Made by a program: the position numbers and the translations under genes. Positions 26,307 to 33,409 of a stretch of 38,695 nt of DNA are shown in pieces; the stretch's first letter is position 1, and every line of letters starts with the position of its first letter. This stretch comes from Acholeplasmataceae bacterium (GTDB lineage: Bacteria > Bacillota_I > Bacilli_A > ML615J-28 > CAG-313). The notes under the pieces were generated by a model. That model ran no database searches, was not told the origin of the DNA, and worked only from the letters and a program-made list of their open reading frames with translations. The stretch is taken from assembly GCA_012838545.1 (NCBI GenBank), contig DUPC01000022.1:1-38695 (forward strand), in the 5' to 3' direction.

Positions 26307-26491
26307 CTTTTATATACAATTTTTTAAAAAATCAAACTTAACTTTTTCATTCAAAATAAATCTAAAAAGGAATTTCAGCATTTTTTCTCATAAGAGAAAG
26401 TTTAAAAACGATATATGAAGTTTTTTTAAACTATTTTCGATTAAGTTACTTTAACAAAAAAATTTTCTTTTTCCTACATATAATCTATTTG

Positions 26492-27495
26492 CTATTCCTT
26501 ACCGATAGATTTATATCTCGTTATTTCATGATATGGGTTATTATTATCAAATAATCCCTAATTATCTTTTTCTTGATGAATACCATCTGGATGGAACTGA
26601 CATTCAAGGGATTAAGCCAAATATTTTTTTTGATTCCATTATACCCTTCACAATTTAAGGGGGGATTATTTGAATAGAAAACGGTACATAGATATGTTGT
26701 GTAAACTTCTAAATCAATCGATTTTCCTATTACTTTTGTGGCTAAATTATCAACCCCCACATCATCTAGATAATAAGGATAGTCATAACCTTTGGTTTTC
26801 TTTTGAAGCAATCCATCATTGAAAAATTGACCAATTTGTTTGGGTTTTCTAAAGTCTGTCGCTTCATCAACATCAATCTTCTTTTCAACAACTAAATTGT
26901 CATTTAAGTATGTTTTAGATGCATTAATGTAAAGTTTATCATTTAATACATTATTACTTAGATTTCCCGAAAGATTAAAATAAATATGATTTGTTAAGTA
27001 AAGGAAGTTAATGGTAGCACTGGTCGCATCATAAAGGATATCAATAATGTCTAATTGTCGATAAACCCGATAGGTTATACTAATATTACAACTATATAGA
27101 TATCCTGCATCAAGATCAGGAGAAAAGTATGTGAAGATTACATCTTAGTAATCTTCTGTTTCACTAATCGAATAGTTAAAATCTTTCGAATGTAGTTCGT
27201 TTTTTCCGCCATGTAGATTATCGACACCAAAATTATTCTTTTCTAAATATGCTACCCGATTATTTAAAGTATAGGTTGCATTTATGATTCTTCCAGCCGA
27301 CCTTCTGATTGTCTTACCCTGAAAATTACAGGAATCATAATAGATAGTATCATCTAAAGGTTTTAGAGTTAAAAGTTTGTTATCAAAATAAAGATCCTTG
27401 AAGGCAGCGCTATGATTAGTAAAGACAATGTGCATTTTTCTATCATTTCTAACAACAATTAAAACATCGTCTTTCTTCATGACTGATACTATCAT
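26492..27495 (-). pseudogene. Aldose 1-epimerase (mutarotase), inactivated
   Basis: The ATG at 27495 still has an AAGGAG site. The family sequence is clear: GKTIRRSAGRIINATYTLNN, NNFGVDNLHGGKNELHSKDF, then TNHIYFNLSGNLSNNVLNDK with the conserved histidine, and YDYPYYLDDVGVDNLATKV. Lesions are a TAA directly after SETEDY (near 27145), from which the same frame continues; a frameshift near 26625 just before ECQFHPDGIHQEKDN; and a TAG after that stretch. The frame ends with NPYHEITRYKSIGKE at a TAG at 26492. Intact mutarotases interconvert alpha and beta anomers of glucose or galactose. It was the last gene of the LacI-controlled sugar operon. Confidence 0.9.
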
Positions 27496-27536
27496 ATTAT
27501 TTCTCCTTAGCTAAATAATAAATAGTTTTATGTGGT

Positions 27537-28562
27537 TTAGTCTTCTACTTGGTTTAAATCCTTTACTGTACTGCCTTTTTGTAAATGACCTTTGATAGTG
27601 ATGATTTCTGGTTTACAAGTTTTTGGATTTTCAATTATCTCTATTACTTTTTTAGCTGCACTTATACCAATATTTTTAGCATCCTGGACATAAGTTGTAA
27701 ACTCTGGTCTCATCAAACGCGATAATAAGATTCCATCGTATCCAACTACACTTATATCATCAGGGATTTTTAAGCCCCGTTTATTGATTACTGTCATACC
27801 GCCTAATAAGGAATAGTCATCGGGATAGATGATACAAGTTGGCGGATTAGACATATCCAGCAATTCTTGAGTTGCAATAGCAGAATCCTTAGGAACGTGG
27901 TATCTACCTTCTTTAATCATATCTTCTCTAATTTCTATTTTGTATTTTTGACAAGCCTGATAAAATCCCCGCAGCCGCTTTTGGGTAACACTCGTTAATT
28001 CCCCATGAATGAAAGCAATTCGTTTATGCCCCATCTGGGAAACATATTCGATGATATCATGCATACCTTGACTATTATCTGATACAACAGAGGAGCGATT
28101 TTCAAAAACATAGTCAATTGTAACAGTTGGAATATCACTTTCCACTAAATAACTAATTTCGGGATTAGTGAATTCAGCATTCGCGATAATCACCCCATCA
28201 CAATTTCTAAACCTCGTATGTTCATAATAGGTAAGATTTCTCGAACCTATGTGATGAGATATGAAGGTAATATCATACCCCCGAGCTTCACAGCCATCTT
28301 TGATTGCAGAAAGGATTCCTGAGAAATATTCATGTTGAATACCAGATTGGGTTTGATCCTCAAAGAGGACACCGATACTATAGGAATGATTGGTTTTTAA
28401 TACCCTTGCAGAAGCATTAGGAATATAGCCCATTTCTTTAGCAACACTTTTTATATATTCAACTGTTTTTGGATTAATGTCAGAAGCTTTACCACTAAGC
28501 GCTTTGCTGACTGATGCAATAGATAAATCACATTTCAATGCTATATCCTTAATAGTAACCAT
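27537..28562 (-). CDS. LacI-family transcriptional repressor of the beta-glucoside locus
   Basis: 341 residues. The helix-turn-helix is at residues 4-23 (IKDIALKCDLSIASVSKALS), followed by the hinge helix GYIPNASARVLK. The rest is a periplasmic-binding-protein-like effector domain (SIGVLFEDQTQSGIQHEYFS, ISVVGYDGILLSRLMRPEFT). Family members bind CG-centred palindromes such as AAACGTTT, and three such dyads sit at 33242-33380, so it probably represses the transporter operon and the divergent phosphorylase gene until sugar binds (inference). The start has AGGAGTGG upstream. It lies in the transporter operon and also has its own consensus promoter at 28602-28630. Confidence 0.9.
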   Translation of the reverse strand: MVTIKDIALKCDLSIASVSKALSGKASDINPKTVEYIKSVAKEMGYIPNASARVLKTNHSYSIGVLFEDQTQSGIQHEYFSGILSAIKDGCEARGYDITFISHHIGSRNLTYYEHTRFRNCDGVIIANAEFTNPEISYLVESDIPTVTIDYVFENRSSVVSDNSQGMHDIIEYVSQMGHKRIAFIHGELTSVTQKRLRGFYQACQKYKIEIREDMIKEGRYHVPKDSAIATQELLDMSNPPTCIIYPDDYSLLGGMTVINKRGLKIPDDISVVGYDGILLSRLMRPEFTTYVQDAKNIGISAAKKVIEIIENPKTCKPEIITIKGHLQKGSTVKDLNQVED

Positions 28563-28601
28563 AGTACCACTCCTTTTTTATTTTTTGTTTTATTTTGTAT
28601 T

Positions 28602-28630
28602 ATTATATAATAATTTCTGCTAAAATTCAA
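28602..28630 (-). promoter_or_regulatory. Internal promoter for the LacI-family gene
   Basis: TTGAAT (28625-28630), a 17-base spacer and a perfect TATAAT (28602-28607) on the minus strand. The -35 lies in the last codons of the ATPase gene, so the repressor can be made independently of the operon promoter. A palindrome ATTATTATATAATAAT surrounds the -10. Confidence 0.7.
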
Positions 28631-29882
28631 GATTATTTTCCGTTTCTTTACTAAACATATGAACGACATTTCCATTAAATCCAAACTTCAAAATCGATCC
28701 AACATAGTTTTTATAGGTGCCATTATTTTGAATAATGGCAATAATATCATTAGAGGAGGCATCTTTACTAAGCGTATAGTCGTTACCGATAATCTCTGCA
28801 TGGATATGACTGGATGCACCCATCAATTCGGATACCCGTACCTTACATTCGATACCTTCGTCTTTAATCGCAATATGATCTGGTCTTACCCCTAAGATAA
28901 TCCTTTGTCCTTTAACATGATTATTACGTAATCTTGCTTGTTTTTCTTCACACGGAACAACGGTATAACCATTTTTTAAGACCACTTTATATTGACCGGC
29001 TTGGATTAATAATTCAGCGTCAAAGTAATTCATCCTTGGACTTCCGATAAATCCGGAGATAAAGAGATTTCTTGGATGTTCATAAACATCTTGAGGCGTA
29101 TCAATTTGTTGGATAATACCATCTTTCATCACAACAATTCGGTCTCCCAGAGTCATCGCTTCAATTTGATCATGGGTTACATAAATAAAGGTTGTCTTGA
29201 TTTTTTCCCGTAAATTGATTATTTCTGCACGCATTTGGTTACGTAGTTTCGCATCTAGGTTGGATAATGGTTCATCCATTAATAATACTTTGGGATTTCT
29301 AACGATTGCCCTGCCGATTGCAACTCTTTGACGTTGACCACCTGATAGGTGTTTGGGTTTACGGTCGAGTAATTCCTCGATTTCTAAGAGTTTTGCAGCT
29401 TCAAGAACGCGTTTTTCAATTTCTTTTTTGGTTAAGTGCCGAACATTATCCGGTTTATTTGGTAATGGATCCTTATATTTTACAAATTTCAAAGGATAGG
29501 CAATATTATCAAAAACCGTCATATGTGGATATAAAGCATAGCTTTGGAAAACCATTGCGATGTCTCTGTCTTTTGGTTCAATCGCATTACATAACTTTCC
29601 ATCGATATACAGTTCTCCAGAAGTTATATCTTCGAGCCCAGCAATCATTCTTAATGTTGTTGATTTGCCACAACCAGAAGGGCCGACAAGAACGATGAAC
29701 TCTCCGTCTTTAATTTCTATATTAAAATCTTTTACAGCCAATACGCCCTTTTCCGTCAATTGGAGATTACTCTTTTTTGCTTTTTCTTCGACTTGGTTTT
29801 TCAAAGATCTTTTAAAACTTCTCTTCTTCTTTTCTACATAAGGATATATTTTTTCCACATGTTTCAAAACAACATCTGCCAT
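28620..29882 (-). CDS. Sugar ABC importer ATPase, MsmX/UgpC type
   Basis: 420 residues. Walker [10 protein letters not shown] near 69-77, Q-loop [14 protein letters not shown], signature [14 protein letters not shown], Walker [15 protein letters not shown], and the switch histidine in [17 protein letters not shown]-terminal OB/TOBE domain starts after about residue 300. Compared with MsmX there is a charged insertion of about 30 residues before the first conserved strand ([20 protein letters not shown]) and a longer loop after the Q-loop region; similar N-terminal insertions are known in other Firmicute sugar ATPases. It powers the two adjacent permeases. AGGAGA ribosome site; the gene starts 12 bases after the permease stop. 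Confidence 0.9.
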   Translation of the reverse strand: MADVVLKHVEKIYPYVEKKKRSFKRSLKNQVEEKAKKSNLQLTEKGVLAVKDFNIEIKDGEFIVLVGPSGCGKSTTLRMIAGLEDITSGELYIDGKLCNAIEPKDRDIAMVFQSYALYPHMTVFDNIAYPLKFVKYKDPLPNKPDNVRHLTKKEIEKRVLEAAKLLEIEELLDRKPKHLSGGQRQRVAIGRAIVRNPKVLLMDEPLSNLDAKLRNQMRAEIINLREKIKTTFIYVTHDQIEAMTLGDRIVVMKDGIIQQIDTPQDVYEHPRNLFISGFIGSPRMNYFDAELLIQAGQYKVVLKNGYTVVPCEEKQARLRNNHVKGQRIILGVRPDHIAIKDEGIECKVRVSELMGASSHIHAEIIGNDYTLSKDASSNDIIAIIQNNGTYKNYVGSILKFGFNGNVVHMFSKETENNLEF

Positions 29883-29894
29883 AATTTCTCCTTT

Positions 29895-30785
29895 CTAGCC
29901 CTTAACCGATCCGGCTGTGACGCCTTTAATAATAAATCTAGATAAGAATAAGTAAACAATAACAACTGGTAAAATCGATAAGAAAATTGCCATATAGACA
30001 CATCCTAAATCAATATTACCCCATGAGGTGCGTTGTAATGCATTAATCATAACAGGTAAGGTTTTCTTTTCACTATCAGATAACAATAATGATGGCATAT
30101 ATAAATTATTCCAGGAACCGACAAATGCAAAGATCATTTGCACGGCGAGGGCTGGTTTCATAATCGGAAGGACGACCCGATTAAAAGTCATAAATTCGTT
30201 GGAGCCATCGATTCTCGATGATTCAATTAAATCTTTTGGTAAAGTTGCTCTTAAGTATTGTATCATATAAAAGAAGATTGATGGCGCCGCAATCGATGGC
30301 AGGATTAACATCCACCAATTGTTTTTCAAACCATATTTACTTGCCATTTGGAAGAATCCGACCGATGATAATTGTGGAGGAATCATCATAATGGCTAGAA
30401 TAAAAGCTTCCATTAATCGTTTTCCTTTAAAATCATAAGCATAAATACCATAAGCTGTTAAAGCTGAAAAATAACAAGTCAAGACAGCTGAGCTAAAGGC
30501 GATAACAAAACTTGCTCTAAACCCCTTTAATGCATCAAAGTCAGTTTTAAATTTGGAAAACAAATTTTTAAAGTTTTGATTAAAAAACCTACTTAACATC
30601 AAGGTAAACCTACCGCCTTGTAAATCATTGTTCGCTCTTGTGGTATTAACTAATAATAGGTAGAAGAAAAAGATGCACATTACAGATACAAAACATAAAA
30701 AGCTATAACATAAAACTCTTAAGATAATAGCTTTAATAATGGCTCTGCGGTTTTCTTTTTTGTAATCGGTAATGACTCTATTCAT
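29895..30785 (-). CDS. Sugar ABC importer permease (MalG-like)
   Basis: 296 residues with six membrane segments. The EAA coupling motif is in SSRIDGSNEFMTFNRVVLPI followed by MKPALAVQMIF, the layout of carbohydrate (CUT1) permeases of the MalG/UgpE side. The N-terminal 25 residues are basic and cytoplasmic. It heterodimerises with the MalF-like permease encoded just upstream, whose stop overlaps this start as ATGA, so the two are translationally coupled. An AGGAG site lies inside the end of the upstream gene. Confidence 0.9.
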   Translation of the reverse strand: MNRVITDYKKENRRAIIKAIILRVLCYSFLCFVSVMCIFFFYLLLVNTTRANNDLQGGRFTLMLSRFFNQNFKNLFSKFKTDFDALKGFRASFVIAFSSAVLTCYFSALTAYGIYAYDFKGKRLMEAFILAIMMIPPQLSSVGFFQMASKYGLKNNWWMLILPSIAAPSIFFYMIQYLRATLPKDLIESSRIDGSNEFMTFNRVVLPIMKPALAVQMIFAFVGSWNNLYMPSLLLSDSEKKTLPVMINALQRTSWGNIDLGCVYMAIFLSILPVVIVYLFLSRFIIKGVTAGSVKG

Positions 30786-31714
30786 GACATTGATTCTCCT
30801 TTCCTATTGATACTCCTAAAAATAATAAGCGATAGGATTGCGGTTATGATAAATAAGACGACTGATACTGCTCCCGCATGTCCGTAATTGCCCACTTTTA
30901 AGTAATCATTTATCAACATAACGATGGTTCGCGTACTATTGTTTTTTGCTTTTCCAGTTAACACTTCAGCAACATCAAACATTTGCAATCCACCAATCAT
31001 GGAAGTAATAAATACATAAACAGCGATTGGTTTTAATAACGGTAATGTAATATCCCATAAAACATGGACTGAACTAGCACCATCGATTTTGGCAGATTCG
31101 AATACACTATTATCAATACCTTGAATTCCCGCCATTAAAAGAATGGTTGTATTACCAAACCACATCAGAAAATTCATAAAGGCAATTAATATTCGCGCCC
31201 AAGTCTTATCGGAAATAAAGTCAAAGGTTTGGGCAATCCAGCCTTTTTCCACAAACAAAGTATGGAATGGTCCAATCGTACCAAACAAAGCAAGAATCAA
31301 TGATGCAAAGGCCGCAGCCATAATTAGGTTCGGCATATAGAATACCGTCTTGAAAAATCCTGTTCCTTTAAGTCTTAATTTGGAACTGGTAAAGATTAAC
31401 GCTATCAGTAAACCAAAAGACATTTGGGGAATTACGCCAATTAACCAAATTATAATCGTATTGCCTAAACATCTTAATATTTCAATATCGCCACGTATGT
31501 TTCGAGAAAAGAGCATTTTGTAATTCTTTAAACCCGCAAATGACACTTCAGTCTCTAAAGTACCAACAATATCTGTATAATCAAAAAAGGAATCATAGAT
31601 TGTTAATACTTGTGGAATAAAGGTAAACAAAAAATATACAACAAAGAACGATGCTACAAATATATATCCCCATTTAGCGTAACTAGGGTTTTTCTTGTTC
31701 TTGTTTTCTTTCAT
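30782..31714 (-). CDS. Sugar ABC importer permease (MalF-like)
   Basis: 310 residues from the preferred ATG at 31714, which has GGAGG eight bases upstream; the in-frame ATG at 31732 has no ribosome site. Six membrane helices are predicted. The EAA motif is ESAKIDGASSVHVLWDITLP followed by LLKPIAVYVFIT, typical of CUT1 carbohydrate permeases of the MalF/UgpA side. Together with the MalG-like partner it forms the membrane channel for oligosaccharide uptake. It follows the binding-protein gene across a 72-base gap containing a hairpin. Confidence 0.9.
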   Translation of the reverse strand: MKENKNKKNPSYAKWGYIFVASFFVVYFLFTFIPQVLTIYDSFFDYTDIVGTLETEVSFAGLKNYKMLFSRNIRGDIEILRCLGNTIIIWLIGVIPQMSFGLLIALIFTSSKLRLKGTGFFKTVFYMPNLIMAAAFASLILALFGTIGPFHTLFVEKGWIAQTFDFISDKTWARILIAFMNFLMWFGNTTILLMAGIQGIDNSVFESAKIDGASSVHVLWDITLPLLKPIAVYVFITSMIGGLQMFDVAEVLTGKAKNNSTRTIVMLINDYLKVGNYGHAGAVSVVLFIITAILSLIIFRSINRKGESMS

Positions 31715-31742
31715 TAAAAAACCTCCACTCATTTTTTAATAA

Positions 31743-31769
31743 AAGCCATGGTTTTTAAAGCCATGGCTT
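31743..31769 (-). promoter_or_regulatory. Intercistronic hairpin after the sugar-binding-protein gene
   Basis: A perfect 9-bp stem AAGCCATGG/CCATGGCTT with a 9-base loop, followed on the minus strand by TTTATT. It sits between the binding-protein stop and the first permease, as in the other ABC operon (22130-22156). Confidence 0.75.
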
Positions 31770-31786
31770 AAACACTTTACTATGGT

Positions 31787-33169
31787 CTAATCAGGAACAA
31801 CTAAATTAGGGAAAGCTTTTAATAAATCAGCATAGAAGTCAGCTAAAGCTTTTTCTTTTGTGTTGATTTCTGCATCATTCTTTAAGAATTTAACAAATGC
31901 AGTTTGCAATCCTTCATTACAATGTTGATCATAAATTGTACTATATCTAACTACGATATTGTCTGCCATTTCAACCCAAACTTTAGTATCATTTTGACCA
32001 TTTAGTAATCCATTGCCTTTTCCTTCAGCATCATAGTCTGCTGCAACTTTAGCATTGACTTTTTTATTGTTAGAAAATTGTGAATCTTCTTTAACTAGTC
32101 TTTCAAGTATTTCTTCGTTATTTAAAAATGCATTCATTGTCTTAGCAACTAATGTATCGTTAGATCCAGCGCTAGGACATAATAGCCATGTTCCACCCCA
32201 GAAATAAGCTTGAGGACCAGTGATTAGACCCCAATCACCATAAGTTCCGCCAACATGTTCGTCACCTTCGCCCATTGCAGGACCCATGCAGAAATTATAA
32301 TACCAGGCAGGACCAAATGTGCAGAATACTTTTCCGCCTTCCGCAAATTCAATTGTCTTACCGCCATCCCAAACGCCTTCAGTCTTGGTATAGCCTTCTT
32401 TGACAAATTTTTCTGCTTGTTCCATCCAAGTTTGAACCGGAGTAGGGATTTGTACTTGTTTATTTTCATCAACCCATGGTTTATCGGCATTGTTGGAGAA
32501 TACACGATAAGTGTCAGCATATGAACCAGTCATATAGTAACCTTTTTCTTGCATCATTTCTGCAACATCTTCAAATTTTTCCCATGAATCAACCAATGGT
32601 TGAACATCTTCCGGTTCAGATACGCCTAACACTTCTAAAGCGATTGAACGTCTGTAAACCATGCCGGCAGGGCAGCATTGGAATGATGCAGCTTTGATAA
32701 CGCCGGTTCTATCGGTTCCTATATCTACTGTATATTGATAAGCTTGAGAGAAATCATCAACACCAATTTTTTCAATGTCTTTAGTTAATGAAGTGTTTAC
32801 ATATTTTAAGATGTAGTCAGCTTCAGCTAAAAACATATCAACTTTATTTTCTTCGTTTGCTGTTGCATTTTCTCTAAGCGCCATGTCAAGTGCATTTTGA
32901 TAAGCACCATTGTCAGAAGTTACAATAGTCCATTTTACCGGAACACCATCTAGGTGATAAGTTTCAATTGAAGAATCGTTTGCCTTTTCATCAGAAACAT
33001 ATTTGTTGAAAAAGCCTTGGAATTCAGTATTCCATGCATAAATATGGAATATTGATCCACCATCGTTCAATTCATCATCAGAACCATTGGTTTCACCACA
33101 ACCAATAAGAACAAATGTCAAAACGAAAACAAAAGAAACAGCCAAAAATTTTTTTAATAGTTTGTTCAT
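31787..33169 (-). CDS. Oligosaccharide-binding lipoprotein (CUT1 family)
   Basis: 460 residues. The signal peptide ends in the lipobox LIGC with Cys24 and is followed by an acidic linker. The mature protein has the UgpB/CycB-like pattern (FHIYAWNTEFQGFFNKYVSD near the start, later YGDWGLITGPQAYFWGGTWL with many aromatic residues), as expected for a sugar-binding cleft. The neighbouring cellobiose phosphorylase suggests cellobiose or cello-oligosaccharides as ligand (inference). An AAGGAGAG site precedes the ATG. It is the first gene of the operon, transcribed from a perfect promoter with operator dyads. Confidence 0.85.
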   Translation of the reverse strand: MNKLLKKFLAVSFVFVLTFVLIGCGETNGSDDELNDGGSIFHIYAWNTEFQGFFNKYVSDEKANDSSIETYHLDGVPVKWTIVTSDNGAYQNALDMALRENATANEENKVDMFLAEADYILKYVNTSLTKDIEKIGVDDFSQAYQYTVDIGTDRTGVIKAASFQCCPAGMVYRRSIALEVLGVSEPEDVQPLVDSWEKFEDVAEMMQEKGYYMTGSYADTYRVFSNNADKPWVDENKQVQIPTPVQTWMEQAEKFVKEGYTKTEGVWDGGKTIEFAEGGKVFCTFGPAWYYNFCMGPAMGEGDEHVGGTYGDWGLITGPQAYFWGGTWLLCPSAGSNDTLVAKTMNAFLNNEEILERLVKEDSQFSNNKKVNAKVAADYDAEGKGNGLLNGQNDTKVWVEMADNIVVRYSTIYDQHCNEGLQTAFVKFLKNDAEINTKEKALADFYADLLKAFPNLVVPD

Positions 33170-33241
33170 TTTTTTCTCTCCTTTTTAATTTTTTTGTTTG
33201 AGGGCGACCTCATTGAAACAATTAAGTTAAATTTTATTACT

Positions 33242-33251
33242 TAAACGTTTA
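33242..33251. promoter_or_regulatory. LacI-type operator at the transporter start site
   Basis: TAAACGTTTA is a perfect 10-bp palindrome centred on CG, lying around +1 of the minus-strand promoter. Confidence 0.75.
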
Positions 33252-33258
33252 CGTAAAT

Positions 33259-33287
33259 ATTATAATAAAACGTTTTCAATTTGTCAA
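33259..33287 (-). promoter_or_regulatory. Consensus sigma-A promoter of the sugar transporter operon
   Basis: TTGACA (33282-33287), a 17-base spacer and TATAAT (33259-33264): both boxes match the consensus exactly. The leader to the ATG at 33169 is about 83 bases. An operator dyad fills the spacer, so bound repressor would block polymerase directly. Confidence 0.9.
33267..33276. promoter_or_regulatory. LacI-type operator between -35 and -10
   Basis: AAAACGTTTT is a perfect palindrome inside the promoter spacer. The flank GAAAACGTTTT also resembles a CcpA cre site, so catabolite control is an alternative or additional reading. Confidence 0.7.
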
Positions 33288-33324
33288 TAGTTTTATAAAA
33301 AAATTTATTTTTTCTTATTTTAAC

Positions 33325-33352
33325 TTGATTTCAATAAATAATATGGTATAAT
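33325..33352 (+). promoter_or_regulatory. Promoter of the cellobiose phosphorylase gene
   Basis: TTGATT (33325-33330), a 16-base spacer with TGG at its end, and a perfect TATAAT (33347-33352), 58 bases before the ATG at 33410. Confidence 0.75.
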
Positions 33353-33364
33353 TAAAGCATATTA

Positions 33365-33380
33365 CCTTAAACGTTTAAGG
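33365..33380. promoter_or_regulatory. LacI-type operator downstream of the phosphorylase promoter
   Basis: CCTTAAACGTTTAAGG is a perfect 16-bp palindrome, the longest of the three, just after the expected start of transcription. It shares the AAACGTTT core with the dyads at 33242 and 33267. Confidence 0.85.
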
Positions 33381-33409
33381 TTGATTTTTTGGACTTGGAG
33401 TTGATTTTT

